DNA of 64,000 nt from Climacteris rufus (GCA_013398175.1 VZRZ01006776.1:380257-444256), one strand, 5' to 3'; shown: positions 54,801-63,484, numbered from the stretch's first letter. Translations and numbers: made by a program. Notes: generated by a model from the letters alone, not told the origin.

Positions 54801-57800
54801 AAGTATGCAGCACCTGATAGCAGCACAAACTGTTACCATAAATTCACTTTTATTTTGCTTTCTTCCTGAAGGTGAGTCAAACTGACTGCTTATGTTCCCT
54901 CATCACATACATTATCTGTCAAGTTCTGGAAAAGAAGAGCAGTTCTTGATCCACAATACAAACATCTGAAACACTCTGAAAAAAAAACCAAACAAACCAA
55001 CAAAACAATACTTCTGGATTTACTGAAGCTGTCTTCCTTCAGCTACTGCAGTCACCTGCCAGCTACTGAATAAGAAAAGTACAGATAAAAGAACACTTTA
55101 CATATTCATGATATATAAGATTTTGACTCACTGAAAGGATATCGTAGTCTCTAGCTGCAGAAAATTTCTTTGATGAAACTACTCCAGTTTTCGGTTCAAT
55201 AAAGAATTTGCCATGTTCATCACCATCTTCAATGCTGTAGGAGATCTCTGCATTGGGGCCTTCATCTTTATCTGCAGCAATAACTCGATAGATCGGCTCT
55301 CTCCTAGCAGTTCTCTCTCTCTCTGGCTTGCCACGCTCTGGAAGCTGTATTTTGTAGAATTTTTGCAAGAACTGAGGCTTATTGTCATTCTCATCTAAGA
55401 CCTTCACAATCACCCGTGCAATTGTTGATTTTGCAGGAGTACCATTGTCTGTTACTGTTACCTGTTTTTATTAAAAAGGATACAGTTAGAGTTCAAATCT
55501 GGTCCTTCCAACAATGCTCCTCCCTAAATCATATTTTCCTACAACTGCCTAAACAACTGTAAAGTAATCCCCTAACTTCAGTTAAAGCAACTGACTAAAG
55601 CTATTAGATGAGTATTTACAAAAGACACTGCAAAAGTATATTCAGCTAATATCTTAATACTTTGACACATGAAATGCAAATATTCATGCTCATCTCTAAC
55701 AAATGGCATGATTTCCACATATTATTAATATCTGTTCCCTTTAGGACTTGTAATGGAACACCACCACATACCTTTCAATTCACAAAAAAACCCCAATCAA
55801 ACCCAGTGAAAAAGCCAAAGCACATACCACCTGAGGAAATTACAATGAGTATGGAATAACACATCCATAAAACAGAATTAGCATTGCCCTTAGCCAAGCA
55901 AAAACAAAGGCAAATTTGAGAAAAATCAATTTGATTTGAATGCAACATCAATTTTGAAGGCATTACTGACATAACAAAGAAAACATTAAGACAAGAGAAT
56001 AACATGAAGCTAATCTAAACTGCTTAAGAAAGTGTCAATCAGCACTCAGAAAACAGTTACAAATTGGGAATAAAAAAATGGGGCATATTAGTTATTATGA
56101 TGTAAGCAAAAGTGCAATCAAGGATCAAATTTAATAGCAAAATGTAATAAATCCACCAACCCATCTGGTCAGCATTTCAATGCTCAACTAATTACCCAGA
56201 TGCTCAGCACTTGGGTCATAATACTGTCCACCATTCTGCACATTTCTGGGTTTCTTTCCAACCTATTTTCAAAGTTGTAAACATAAAAGTAACACATGGG
56301 AAAACTGCTACTTTAGGCTGCGCTGTCTGTCAGTATCACTCTGTAGTTAAGAGTTCTTCTGTCAGATACTTCACAGACTTTTAGCTAAAACTTTAACTAC
56401 CAGCTGGGATTCAAAATCAAGAAAGAATGAAGAATTATAACTTACACCAGCAGGCAATAACCAATGTTTCAAACTAAAGAACAACGAGCTGCTATTTTAT
56501 ACAGAATGATGAAAGCAGGACATTGTAATGTGACATATGTGACACTGTAATCCTAATATAAACTTTTTAAGTCCTGTACATGTTAGCTTAAGGTTACAAA
56601 TTTAAGCTTAAATTAGCATGACTGCTAACAGGCAACTGCCCACAACATTACACTGCGAGTGTGACCTCTGGCATGGGTTTTGGCCAGAACAAGCAGCACA
56701 CACACACATTGCTTAGCTGCAGCCTGAGAATGCAGACAATTCAGACACAATTCTTAAAAGGCAACTTGGATCTGGCCACCCTGTTCCAGGGATAAAGTGT
56801 AAGCAATGAAAGCCATATGTGCCATGTGACTTCAGGCTCAGAAAACAATCCACAGCTCATTTTATTTACTGTATAAATCTAATACAAAATCCAGTATAAT
56901 GTGTAGAGAAGTAAATGTCATAGTATACCAATTTTACAACCAATATACATAGCGGTCAAGAAATAAGATACAACTGACGTGAAGTGGTTTGGGAAACTGA
57001 CACAACCAGACTTACTGAGGCAATTTGAAAAGAGAATTATATAATGATTTTACAATTTACAGGAATAGTATGTCTAGTACTAAGTCAAATTTGCCACTTA
57101 ATTAATTTTGTAACTATTACGACTAGAAGCACACTGCAGAGGAAATTCTGCCCTATTGCTATTTAGAAATTCTTTTAGAAATGAAAATAATGATAAAAAA
57201 TTGGTCCAACAGCTTGCAATGCAACAAAGGGATACAAAAGGCAGGAAGACATATACTGCAATTATGCAAAACAGTAAGTTTGTGCTATCAGGGAATAAAT
57301 ACATTCATCTCCAAGTCTATGCAGTCATTGCAGTCCTATTAGAACATCTTTCTAAGGATTTCACAAGTTTTGAGTAAGTCTAGACTTGCTTCTCTGTCTT
57401 TAATGTTAGTTTGGCCAACTCCCATTGCAGTCTTTTACCTATCATCAGGGACAAGAGGCACAATAAACGTTCCAGATAAATCTTAGGATCACTGGGAATA
57501 TTAAGTCTTCATTACAGGTGAAGCACCACGCTGTTACACTTCTTGACAACATTGTGAAACTGGACTACTTAAAGTTGTTTATCTGTTTTCCTTTCATGTT
57601 GTTTGACAGAGAATGAGAAAAGCTCTTAAATAAATTCCAGCAATCAATTAAATGGAGCTAAATAAAAGCATCATGTCATGAGTTTCATGCTCTTGGACTC
57701 TGGCTCTATAATGCACGTCTTGCAAGTTATGTGATTGGTAAATATGTTATGCAGAAAATAGGGCTACTCACATATCACCCATTTGTATTTTTCATGTTAA

Positions 57801-58256
57801 AAAATCATTCTCACTTTTTCAGAAGCTTATACTCAGCAAAGTTAGGCTGCAATAGCTATTCCAATAATTACACAGAAAGATAAAAAGAGGAATCGCACTC
57901 CTTTCAACAATCATTCCTTTGTACTGTTTGAAAGACAATCTTGGTTTTCAGATATAGAAACAAAAAATTACATTTAATCTGTATCTTTACTCTTAAGAAA
58001 AAGCCCCAACACACTGTTTTTATAAGACAGGTGGTTTTCTGCATTGCAACATAATGAAGATAGAAGGAAATTACTTCTGAAAACCAGTTCTTTAAATTCT
58101 TCACATTGTAATCAAGCCTGATAAAGTTAATTCTCTGAAAAAAAGCAATGAACTTACAGTCACTGTTTTTCAGCAAGCTAAACAAATTATTTACCTCCAG
58201 TATGTGCTCTCCCTGCTGCTCTCGATCTAGTTTTCTGGATGTGGTTGTAATTAGCC
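9246..58256 (-). CDS. FAT1: FAT1 protocadherin, partial (exons 4-27 of an inferred 27)
   Basis: Spliced minus-strand gene for a giant type I membrane cadherin that acts in cell-cell adhesion, planar polarity, actin organisation at cell edges and growth control. Twenty-four exons (each listed separately) join in one frame: 10,190 nt, about 3395 residues plus stop. Seen in order: about 24 cadherin repeats (23 linker motifs counted), a membrane-proximal region, EGF, laminin-G, four more EGF domains (the last of the calcium-binding type), one transmembrane helix, and a long cytoplasmic tail ending HTEV. This order, the HTEV ending and near-identity of the tail to remembered mammalian FAT1 separate it from FAT2, FAT3 and FAT4. 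All introns are GT-AG. The N-terminal third (about repeats 1-10 and the signal peptide) and the promoter lie off the right edge. Confidence 0.97.
10806..10841 (-). CDS. FAT1: Candidate 36-bp cassette exon in FAT1 intron 26 (12 residues)
   Basis: On the minus strand a long pyrimidine tract (rich in TTCTTC) ends in CCTAAAG, then 36 bases, then GAG|GTGACT. The overhangs are two bases at the start and one at the end, exactly what exon 26 and exon 27 need. Inclusion would insert ESFAVPDLSNSR between CDDN and GYHWD without changing frame. Mammalian FAT1 is known to have cytoplasmic splice isoforms in this area. From memory, unchecked, insert sizes of 12 and 32 residues were described. Confidence 0.6.
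12960..13010. repeat. CA/TA microsatellite in intron 26
   Basis: About seven CA units followed by imperfect TATG/TACA alternation. Simple repeat with no evident function. Confidence 0.85.
13574..13633 (-). CDS. FAT1: Candidate 60-bp cassette exon in FAT1 intron 26 (20 residues)
   Basis: The minus strand reads a pyrimidine-rich stretch ending TTTTTACAAG, then 60 open bases, then GAAG|GTATAT. Phase matches exon 26, exon 27 and the 36-bp candidate. The peptide is ASVVTVIHLVNAVV then DSVEKE. An alternative in-phase acceptor 9 bases downstream (CCGTAG) would give 51 bp (13574-13624). If both candidates were included, 20 plus 12 residues would be added. Confidence 0.5.
15137..15190 (-). other. Possible truncating or 27-bp alternative exon in FAT1 intron 26
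   Basis: A very strong pyrimidine tract (CCTTCTCTTTTTCTTGCTG) ends in CCTCAG at 15191-15192. Two donors follow: GTGAGA after 27 bases (15164-15190, open, in phase) and GTAAGT after 54 bases (15137-15190). The 54-base form contains an in-frame TAA and would truncate the tail before the HTEV ligand. No conservation data are available; splice signals are the only evidence. Confidence 0.3.
15663..15800 (-). CDS. FAT1: FAT1 exon 26 (138 bp), cytoplasmic tail
   Basis: Codes for TKVVDLDPCLSKKPLDEKNS, HPYSARESLSEVQSLSSFQS and ESCDDN with a split Gly. Ser-rich and acidic. Acceptor CTTTCAG, donor GTATGT. The 5.8-kb intron that follows holds candidate cassette exons that fit its one-base overhang. Confidence 0.95.
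16048..16679 (-). CDS. FAT1: FAT1 exon 25 (632 bp), calcium-binding EGF 5, transmembrane helix and proximal tail
   Basis: Starts CLTDVDECIENPCLNGALCE and NTYGSYHCNC, a calcium-binding EGF. A short stalk (NKYVSTSWNISLAE) leads to one hydrophobic helix, about VIGIIVFIAGIFLLVVIFVI, then the stop-transfer CRKVVGRKKKH. The tail continues with IYSDIPPQVPVRPISYTPSI, SVAPNLPPPPPSNSPSDSDS and SWDFDYD. These are proline-rich motifs known in FAT1 to recruit actin regulators such as Ena/VASP. Acceptor TCTGTAG, donor GTAAGA. Confidence 0.96.
16891..17001 (-). CDS. FAT1: FAT1 exon 24 (111 bp), EGF 4
   Basis: Codes for CQLGPYCKDNPCKNSGKCID, SLDGPVCECEAGFRGE with a split Arg at each end. This is one complete EGF-like domain. 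Acceptor GTTGCAG, donor GTAAGT. Confidence 0.94.
17235..17388 (-). CDS. FAT1: FAT1 exon 23 (154 bp), EGF 2 end and EGF 3
   Basis: Codes for YYCKCAPLFMGTHCDVSVNP, CASNPCLYGGTCIPVSDD and FICQCRGQYTGQ with a split Arg. It finishes EGF 2 and holds nearly all of EGF 3 with normal Cys spacing. Acceptor TTTCAG, donor GTATGT. Confidence 0.94.
17920..18382 (-). CDS. FAT1: FAT1 exon 22 (463 bp), laminin-G domain end and start of EGF 2
   Basis: Begins IHHGRLQYKFDCGSGPGIVS and continues through the LamG core (DGNYARLVLDRLHTASGTAP, LNLDNHVFFGGHIRQQGTRH, VSNGFRGCMDSIVLNGQELP). It then enters EGF 2 with CSSSPCQNGGICNALSNG. Acceptor TTTGTAG; ends one base into Gly before GTAAGA. Confidence 0.95.
18941..19104 (-). 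CDS. FAT1: FAT1 exon 21 (164 bp), laminin-G domain start
   Basis: Codes for SAGSAVTFTGNSYVKYRLME, then NKEEMKLTMKLRTYSAHAVV and MYARGTDYSILE. This is the opening of a laminin G-like sandwich. Acceptor TCCTAAG, donor GTATAT; phase 0 at the downstream end. Confidence 0.93.
19213..19344 (-). CDS. FAT1: FAT1 exon 20 (132 bp), first EGF-like domain
   Basis: Codes for EGKCPLVNSVCEGNPCPEGT, ECLGDPKEGKYTCVCQGN and KVGQCP. The Cys spacing is of EGF type, placed before the LamG domain as in FAT1. Acceptor TTTACAG, donor GTAAGG; the split codons join E-E-G on one side and Ala on the other. Confidence 0.9.
20288..21089 (-). CDS. FAT1: FAT1 exon 19 (802 bp), last cadherin repeat and membrane-proximal region
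   Basis: Opens VADNGKPPLSSLTYIDIRI, then the degenerate last linker EESIYSPAILPLEIF and the final repeat (GGVIGKIHATDQDVYDTLTY, GKLIAHKRLDVGQYLLNVTV). From about residue 110 it leaves the cadherin fold: NHSIAIRFANLSPEEFIGDY, ILGVRRNDIQIVSLQPS, HKINSSVPDLEEILGVRI, CAGLDCPLKFCEEKVTVDE and HSTARLSFVTPRHHRTAVC. This matches the mammalian FAT1 region before the first EGF. Ends one base into Glu before GTAAGA; acceptor CCTTTAG. Several N-glycosylation sequons are present (NVT, NHS, NLS, NSS). Confidence 0.95.
21090..25138 (-). other. FAT1 intron 18 (4.0 kb)
   Basis: No repeat family, RNA gene or further exon recognised. ORFs of 60-75 codons here are antisense or short, without motifs, and are not supported. 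Confidence 0.85.
25139..25336 (-). CDS. FAT1: FAT1 exon 18 (198 bp), penultimate cadherin repeat
   Basis: 66 codons in phase 0: ENKPIGFSVLQLVVTDKDSS, HNGPPFVFTILSGNEEST, the GVLTTSAALNRKVRD segment and HYLLHVK. Acceptor TTATAG, donor GTAGGA. Confidence 0.93.
25337..27593 (-). other. FAT1 intron 17 (2.3 kb)
   Basis: Contains a T-rich stretch near 26520-26560 and a CR1 3' end at 27279-27428, listed separately. Otherwise nothing recognised. Confidence 0.85.
27279..27428 (+). mobile_element. CR1 LINE 3'-end fragment in FAT1 intron 17
   Basis: About 150 bp matching the remembered CR1 3' end: TTGTGGAGTCTCC, then GTGCAATGTGCACTAGAATG, then TTTGACCAGATGATCC and CCTTCCAACCTCACCCATTC, ending TGTGACTCCATGA. 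The element reads on the plus strand, opposite to FAT1. It is 5'-truncated, non-coding and old, judging by divergence. Confidence 0.85.
27594..27737 (-). CDS. FAT1: FAT1 exon 17 (144 bp), cadherin repeat boundary
   Basis: 48 codons in phase 0: ISGYTLTVQASDNGSPPRLN, TTTVNIDVSDVNDNPPVF and SKGNYSVIIQ. Carries the last canonical DxNDN linker of the ectodomain. Acceptor TTTTTAG, donor GTAAAT. Confidence 0.93.
28040..28177 (-). CDS. FAT1: FAT1 exon 16 (138 bp), cadherin repeat core
   Basis: 46 codons in phase 0: VMADDADGPSNNRIHYTITD, GNQGNPFTIDPTRGEIKV and TKLLDREK. This is the calcium-binding DADG and LDRE core of one repeat. Acceptor CTTAG, donor GTAAGT. Confidence 0.93.
28578..28792 (-). CDS. 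FAT1: FAT1 exon 15 (215 bp), cadherin repeat boundary
   Basis: Codes for AIFVIESLDYESSHEYYLTV, EATDGGTPSLSDVVTVNI, the linker VTDINDNTPVF and the next first strand SEDAMLEQSVIT. Acceptor CCCTAG supplies two bases of a split Gly codon; the end is in phase 0 before GTATGT. Confidence 0.93.
29971..30360 (-). CDS. FAT1: FAT1 exon 14 (390 bp), cadherin repeats
   Basis: Codes for LNRKIHYSLVNSAEGQFSID, PLDRELQAVYTLTLKATDEG, the linker VLDINDNPPVF, then VSEDILVGTEVLQVYAASRD and HGKFSIDSTTG. Begins after an AATGCAG acceptor and ends one base into Gly before GTAACG. Matches mammalian FAT1 closely. Confidence 0.94.
31609..31842 (-). CDS. FAT1: FAT1 exon 13 (234 bp), cadherin repeat boundary
   Basis: Codes for ELKTLMALDREQQAVYHLL, VKATDGGGRFCQASIILT, the linker LEDVNDNAPEF and the next repeat up to RVQATDADAG. 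Starts with two bases of a split Gly codon (acceptor GTTTGTAG), ends one base into Gly (donor GTATGC). Confidence 0.93.
32541..32568. repeat. (AAAC)7 microsatellite in intron 12
   Basis: Seven perfect AAAC units read directly. Confidence 0.95.
33196..33349 (-). CDS. FAT1: FAT1 exon 12 (154 bp), cadherin repeat first half
   Basis: Codes for TLYADSVPEDALPGKLIMQV, SATDADIRSNAEITYTL and EKFRLTPDTG, the first two-thirds of one repeat. Begins in phase 0 after a CTTGCAG acceptor and ends one base into Gly before GTAATA. Confidence 0.93.
34731..34927 (-). CDS. FAT1: FAT1 exon 11 (197 bp), cadherin repeat
   Basis: Codes for GGDPLGQFAIENIQNEWKVY, then KKPLDREEKDNYLLNITATDG, and ends with the linker VLDANDNSPVCEK. 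A Cys replaces the usual aromatic residue after NSPV, as in mammalian FAT1. Starts with two bases of a split Gly codon (acceptor TTTCAG), ends in phase 0 (donor GTAGGC). Confidence 0.94.
35556..39623 (-). CDS. FAT1: FAT1 exon 10, giant 4068-bp exon with about 13 cadherin repeats
   Basis: One uninterrupted reading frame of about 1356 codons from GNIGNSF to FYYITG. I count 13 inter-repeat linkers. Eight carry DxNDN-type motifs (for example LRDENDNAPIF, VTDLNDNPPLF, VTDVNDNPPRF), one is DINDCPPVF, and the rest are degenerate (VTVSDNASPKF, VKESKASQLRF, VMSKAMPVF, ISANMHSPVF, PPEVPAPKF). The degenerate joints sit at the same places in mammalian FAT1. This places the exon in the middle of the cadherin rod. 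It ends with one base of a split Gly codon before GTAAAT and begins after a TTCACAG acceptor. No stop or frameshift is present. Confidence 0.97.
39624..42052 (-). other. FAT1 intron 9 (2.4 kb)
   Basis: Unique A/T-rich sequence. A T/G-rich patch lies near 40415-40465. No exon or named repeat recognised. The 199-bp intron 8 (42264-42462) follows exon 9 and is likewise plain. Confidence 0.85.
42053..42263 (-). CDS. FAT1: FAT1 exon 9 (211 bp), cadherin repeat
   Basis: Starts VRDQDVPVKRNYARIVVNV and runs through the linker SDTNDHAPWF into the next repeat (GRVYESAAVGSAVLQVTALDKDKG), ending YSIESG split after one base. Separated from exon 8 by only 199 bp. Acceptor TTGCAG, donor GTATAT. Confidence 0.94.
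42463..42738 (-). CDS. FAT1: FAT1 exon 8 (276 bp), cadherin repeat
   Basis: 92 codons in phase 0 at both ends, starting VYIKVIDTNNHRPQF and ending ILTVM. Covers one full repeat: VAIPEDTLPETEILQVSATD, the KKFRLDPATGSLYTSEKLD core and the LTV strand. The linker reads DTNNH where DTNDH is expected from mammalian FAT1, an Asp-to-Asn change at a calcium-ligand position (codon AAT). Acceptor TTTTCAG, donor GTAAAT. Confidence 0.93.
42739..50138 (-). other. FAT1 intron 7 (7.4 kb, largest complete intron)
   Basis: Long A/T-rich stretch. I see no coding motif, RNA gene or repeat family that I can name. ORFs up to 96 codons (for example 47193-47459 plus) have no recognisable domain and are probably chance. 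Confidence 0.8.
50139..50278 (-). CDS. FAT1: FAT1 exon 7 (140 bp), cadherin repeat
   Basis: A short isolated exon between introns of 4.1 and 7.4 kb. It codes for GNYDSRFDVDKGTGTI, then VARPLDAEQKSNYNLTVEATDG and ends RSISTQ. That is the second half of a cadherin repeat (LDxE and VxATDG motifs). The exon starts with two bases of a split Gly codon after a GAACAAG acceptor and ends in phase 0 before GTAATG. Its frame fits both neighbouring exons exactly and it is open throughout. Confidence 0.92.
50279..54416 (-). other. FAT1 intron 6 (4.1 kb)
   Basis: Unique A/T-rich intron with a TG microsatellite near 53041-53063. Nothing else recognised. Confidence 0.85.
53041..53063. repeat. TG microsatellite in intron 6
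   Basis: Run of TG units broken once by TATG. Confidence 0.9.
54417..54627 (-). CDS. FAT1: FAT1 exon 6 (211 bp), cadherin repeat boundary
   Basis: Starts IKAVDNGRPQKSSTTRLHIEW and ends at FDITG, split after the first base of Gly. The inter-repeat linker is IPKPVPPTEPIYFEESFF, which lacks the DxNDN calcium motif. Mammalian FAT1 has the same degenerate linker, so this joint probably binds fewer calcium ions. Acceptor TTTCACAG, donor GTAAGG. Confidence 0.93.
54628..58194 (-). other. FAT1 introns 4 and 5
   Basis: 54628-55131 and 55462-58194. A/T-rich sequence without recognisable repeats, RNA genes or additional exons. Confidence 0.85.
55132..55461 (-). CDS. FAT1: FAT1 exon 5 (330 bp), cadherin repeats
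   Basis: 110 codons in phase 0 at both ends. Begins VTVTDNGTPAKSTIARV, carries the calcium-linker motif LDENDNKPQF, then most of the next repeat (AADKDEGPNAEISYSIEDGD, then GKFFIEPKTG) and stops at DYDILS. The Arg/Glu-rich loop (ERGKPERERTARREP) before the DKDEG motif is also a FAT1 trait in mammals. Acceptor AAACAG and donor GTGAGT are clear. The antisense ORFs across the same bases have no independent support. Confidence 0.93.
58195..58256 (-). CDS. FAT1: FAT1 exon 4 (62 bp), end of a cadherin repeat
   Basis: Codes for GLITTTSRKLDREQQGEHILE, the typical second half of a cadherin repeat (G-I-I-T-x-LDRE pattern). The acceptor is a TTTACAG site just right of 58256 and the donor is GTAAAT just left of 58195. 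The exon starts with two bases of a split Gly codon and ends in phase 0. It is the most upstream exon I can find in the window. The preceding exon must supply a single G and is not visible before 64000. Confidence 0.9.
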
Positions 58257-61200
58257 CTGTAAACATAAGAAAATAATTAATCAGATCCTTCAAGAAAATA
58301 ATCTGAATGAAGGTTAGTTTAAATGAGCAGTTACTGATATTCTCCATCTCAATTTCTTCTTAGGTGGCCTCTTCATTTTGCAGAATTTATGCATTCATTA
58401 AGGGAAGGGGTAAGTGGCTGTGAAAATACTCTTTGGAATCTGAAAACTAAGCTGTTGTAACACTTAAGAAAAACACAGTTCAGTGTTCCAACACATCTGT
58501 GCATGTTAAGTTTCTGACAGAAGTAATGACTGCAATCCTCTCACATGAAGTCTTATTTTCAGAGGGTATTCATACACCTTTTCCAAAGGTTGCTGACAGA
58601 CATCTGAATTAATTACCAATCTCTTCAGAAGAAACATCTATTCGTAATATTAGTGATAAGGACAAAAGAAGGATAACCTGAAGAGAAACGGTAACAGTGG
58701 AAACCAGAGCAATTTGTCTTGTGTTGGCTTAATTTGGCAATGACAAGCAAACAGTCACTGTTGACAATAGCAGAGAACAACCACAAGTTTTTGATGCACG
58801 ATGTTACATTTTGTCACAAGAACTTGATACACCTCTGATGCAAGATTGGGAAGGCACAATTGGTTTTGCTTTAAATGAAGAAAGCCAAAGAGTAAGAGGT
58901 GACAAAAAGACAGTGAAATCTAAATACAAAAGGATCTTATTTGAATTAATTCTCCCTAACAGTTAGTTCAGAATTTTAACTACTGAGTTTCATGAAAAGC
59001 AGATTTGGTCACCTATCAGTTACAGCAGAATGGTTTGCTATCATGTGGGTTAACTGTGCCATGGATGCAGACACAAGAGAATTCAGTTTCTTTGGTGCAT
59101 AAAAGCCATTAACCTTTTCCAGGTACAAGTTGGCCCTGCAAACATCATTGCTGTGTTCACATAGGACTGAGCCTGTGCTACTAAATCCTGCTAGACCCAA
59201 CGTGGCCTTTTATGAAGGAAATCCAAGATCTGGATTTGTCCAGCTTAAGCAACTACTAATCAAAGGCATTCCATATTCTCTGAAGCAGCAACACAAAGGA
59301 CACTGCAATGTCAGGAGATATTTTATCCAACTATCCCAGCTTTTGACAGTGATAGGAAAGCATTACCATCTTGATCCTTAATTGTCAGACTAGAAAACAG
59401 GGAAGCAATTACCCAATAAAGGATGAAATAGAGATCAAAATAAAGGTGGCATACTTCATGTTCCTTTTTCTAATGATAGTGTATTTTTTTTATTAATAAG
59501 ACCTTAGATAAGAAAAATTAGAATCCACTCACAAAGTTTTCAAGGTTGGTCTGCTACAATAAAAAAGCCTTCATTTTGTCTCTCAGTGGATAAAAAGCAG
59601 AGTATGTAAGAAAAACAATAAAGATTTCAATTTCACTTAAAAAAGAAAGGCCAAGTGAAACAGGATTGTATACTACAGGTGCATAGGTACTCAATGCTTC
59701 TAACAAACACAGCTGTAGACTACTTATACCAACAAAATAAGACAGCCTGTACTAAATAATATGACCAAAACCTTGCAATATTACAGCTGTCAAATGTTCA
59801 AACAACTATTCTCCAAAAACACACATAGTGCAAATAACAGATGTTTCAAGTACGATCAAACGTGCCCTTGTTTTTCCAGCAATTATGTTTGCCATTTTAT
59901 CAAATCCATTATTTACCTAATATTCTAGACAACGATATACAATTTTCTCCTGCTTTATATTTTTATGCTTTTACAGTACATAGAAGATATGTGTGCTGTT
60001 GTTAGGATACATCTTTCGGTATTATTAAGTAATTCTCCTTAGTTACCAAAAAAGACGAAATGAAAATTAAAACTTACAAAACCCCAAGATAAACAAAACA
60101 AACAAAAAACAAGGAAAAAAAGTTGCATTATCACTCTGAATTTAAGAAGGGGCAGGGGAAAAAAGAGAAAATGAAGTGACAATTCTCCATGAACCTTCTT
60201 GAGGTAATATTTTCATATGGAGCTTACAGAGCTATGAAGAATGACAACTGAAAATATTTATTGTCACATATTCTAAAAATCTTTACTCTCCTGGCTATGT
60301 TTGGGCAAACCACACATTTTCTTTTCACAGGCTCTATGGGAAACAGAATAGGACCGTTAATTGGAAGTGAACAAGTGGCAGAGCCGATGCCTCATTTGCT
60401 TCCTTCCAGCAAAGAGACCTGTAGGTGACTTCAAGAAACACTAGTTCTCCTAAACACCTCTTTCTACTGAGCACCCCTGCAGAAAGCCAGCAGAAGGCCT
60501 CCTATGGAGCCTTAGTCTCAAGGCTCACCATAGTTGCAAAGAAAAGGGTAGATTTCAACATAGCCAGTAAAGGAGTTGGCTGTTGAACAGGTGGGTTGAG
60601 GATGGGGAAAATCCCAAAAAAACACAGGAAAAATAAAGCAATCCTAGCAGAATTATCTCATGATGCTTGCATTTCCCTGAATATTCAATAGTTAGTCTAT
60701 ATCCTCTGACAATATTATATCCATCTCTCACAGCAGCAGCAAATAGAGAAATACACGAGATCAGAAAGATGGCACTTTTCAATAGCTTCCTATCCACTTT
60801 TTTCTCATCAAGAGCCATTAAGGCTGGAGCCACCCCTAATAAATGGCAATTAATACTTGGAGGAGAAAAAATCAAACAAAAAAAACAATTCAAAAGCTTT
60901 TGCTGTAAGCATTCAAGACAAAATTCTGCCATGTACCACCACTCTACACACTAGCACTGTTAAAGGAAGTCTAATTTCAGATAAAATTCCTGTTAATGAA
61001 GGTGGTCAATACAACTCAAATGCATAAGCAGAAACATATCCAGTAAGAACAAAATATATACACTTTGATCTGTTAAAGCCTCCAGTCTTTTCAGCCAAGT
61101 ATGGCACACTTCTGTTAAAACACTTCAGACCAATAACAGAAGGGCTTAGTCTTCACCATATATATCCTGTATATTCAGCAGAAACTAATGCCAACAAAGG

Positions 61201-63405
61201 AAATGTAACACTTCTGGATTTAGAATCACATACACATGCATGACATTCTTTATATTTAACTCTTTACTGCTAGACACTTTCCTAAGTGCAAATGTAGCTT
61301 CAGTGAAGTGTTTCACTTCAGGCTTAAGACTGTAAAAGGTTTGATGACAGCAATCACTACATTTTTCTGTTTTCCAAGCTTTTCTATATTATAGTCTGTT
61401 TAATGCTGCACCAACAGATTTCATCCATTGTTGAAGACCTTTTCTGAACTATGGCCATGATAATAAGGTTGAGTGTTCCTATGCACTGTGACTGCATGTT
61501 AAGAGGGCTGGGGAGAATCTTTGGACCCAATGTAAGTCAGCTCCCTGCAACAAAAGCCATCACTCTGCTTTTTCTACTGAAAGCAAAAGTTCTTAAGTTT
61601 TTTAGATCAAGCTCCTTCTCTTTTCTGTAACACTCTGTAACTCCTTGTTGTGCCCCTCCCTCTACACAAATAAATGCATGACCACACTTTCGCATACACC
61701 ACATCCCCACAGGAGTGGCAAATAAAAGATTTTGGTTAAGCTCTGGAGAAGTCTGTAAAACAATCAATTCTGAAATCCTTGTTATGAGGTGGGGAGAATC
61801 TATTTATTGCTGAATGAAATAACATCATGTGTGACAAACAGGTCACTGTGACAAACCATTCTACTTCAAAGCAGAACTGACTCAGAGCATTGCGTTGCAG
61901 TCATATTCTTGCATTTTCCTTCTGCCTCCTTTTATCACCCCCCCCTTCCCAAAACCAACAGGAACAATAAACGTCAGTAATTCACATCACTATTAATGCA
62001 CCTGAAATCAATGTCAGTATGGCAAGATGGATCAAGCATTCTTGAGAAATGCAAGTTTACAACAAACATTACTAAGACCATGATGAGCAAATGGTATTTC
62101 TAGTGAATTGGTGCAATTTTTGTATTTAGTAATATTTCAGATCTCACCACATCAGAAACATTTTCATAACAGCAGCTTAATAATTTAGAGAATCTTTGGA
62201 TAAAGCACAGCTGTTCTGTCTCACTAGCTGAAGCCCTACCTATAATCAACTGAAACTGTAAACATCTGTAACAAACAAAACAGAACAAAAAAACCTGCAC
62301 CAGGTAACAAATACAAAAACAAATCATAGACTAAGGAGTTCCCTGGAATTAGCAGTTTCTTCCTCATGGAAATACTAGGTGTGATGAAGTGATGTCTTAG
62401 ACGTCTCTCATAATACAGTGAGTGTAAAGTCTCAATGTCTGAAAGTTCTCTTACGACATCATTTTAAACTGATTCCAATATCTCAACACTTTCCAAAATA
62501 TGAACTAAATGAATGATAATACAATAATCCATGATTGTTTCATCACTGACACATAAAGATGACAATTTTTTTTTCAGTCTTCTTTCAACTGATTTCAAGT
62601 TAACTATGTTTTACACCTAACTTACTCTACAATCAATGACCACCAGAAAAGGCCTACATTTCCTTTCTAAAGATGCTCAGATAAGCTTTTTGGTAAGACC
62701 ATAATCAAATCTTGTTTCCTACAAAAGCCAAAAAACGGCTTCACAACCAAAATGAATGAACAGGTTAATAAAAACAGGTCAACAAAAAATAATTGCAGAG
62801 ATATTAAAGAACAGATTTCAGCTTTGCAACTGACAGGAAAAAAACTCTGTGTCTTACTAGGCGTGTAATGAATGATGATGACTATAAGCTAGACAGTGTG
62901 CCACTGTAATATATCATCACGAAGGCAGACTGCTGAGTTAAAAAAGAAACAAGATATTCCTAACAAGCTATCATACTAGAGTAAGCATATCATAAAGGAA
63001 CTGAACTTTGGTTTACATAGTCTTAAAGATAGTTCCTTAGCAATTTCACTTGCTTTTCATTCCTAAACTCTTCCTTGTTCTAAGGACCTTAATAACTCTC
63101 TCTGAAACCAGCAACAGAATTGTCACCAGTAATTTTCTGATGTTGAAATATGATTGCAAATATACAGTCCCAAAAGAAACTAGGATTATCATTTACAAGC
63201 ACCTTAAATGGCTGGGAATGCCTCTTCCGCTCAAGTACAACACTTAAAAGCAATCACCACTGTTCTTTTAAAAAAGGCTGCAAAAACTATGCCCCTTTTC
63301 AACAAAAATTGAGACTCTAGGTTCCTCTTTCAATTCTCTTAGCTGTATGCTCTCTTCATTAGTTCATCTTCTACTTGCTTGTTCTCTCTGGCCTCTTGAA
63401 ATCAA

Positions 63406-63429
63406 TTTTTTTTTTTTTTTTTTTTTTTT
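63406..63429. repeat. Poly-T run
   Basis: Twenty-four consecutive T on the plus strand, about 40 bp before the assembly gap. It may have hindered sequencing. No LINE or SINE body recognised next to it. Confidence 0.9.
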
Positions 63430-63467
63430 ATTATTAATGCTTTTTTGATAACAAATTATTACATATG

Positions 63468-63484
63468 NNNNNNNNNNNNNNNNN
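63468..63484. other. Assembly gap (17 N)
   Basis: Seventeen N read directly. True gap size unknown. Confidence 0.99.

Noticed and set aside
59009..59200. Minus-strand ORF upstream of exon 4 as a possible FAT1 exon
   Set aside because: Translation has no cadherin motif and its ends lack splice sites in the required phase.
63181..63250. Minus-strand VLVNDNPSFF reading that resembles a cadherin DxNDNPP linker
   Set aside because: No Asp at the first position, no flanking cadherin strands and no fitting splice sites; taken as coincidence.
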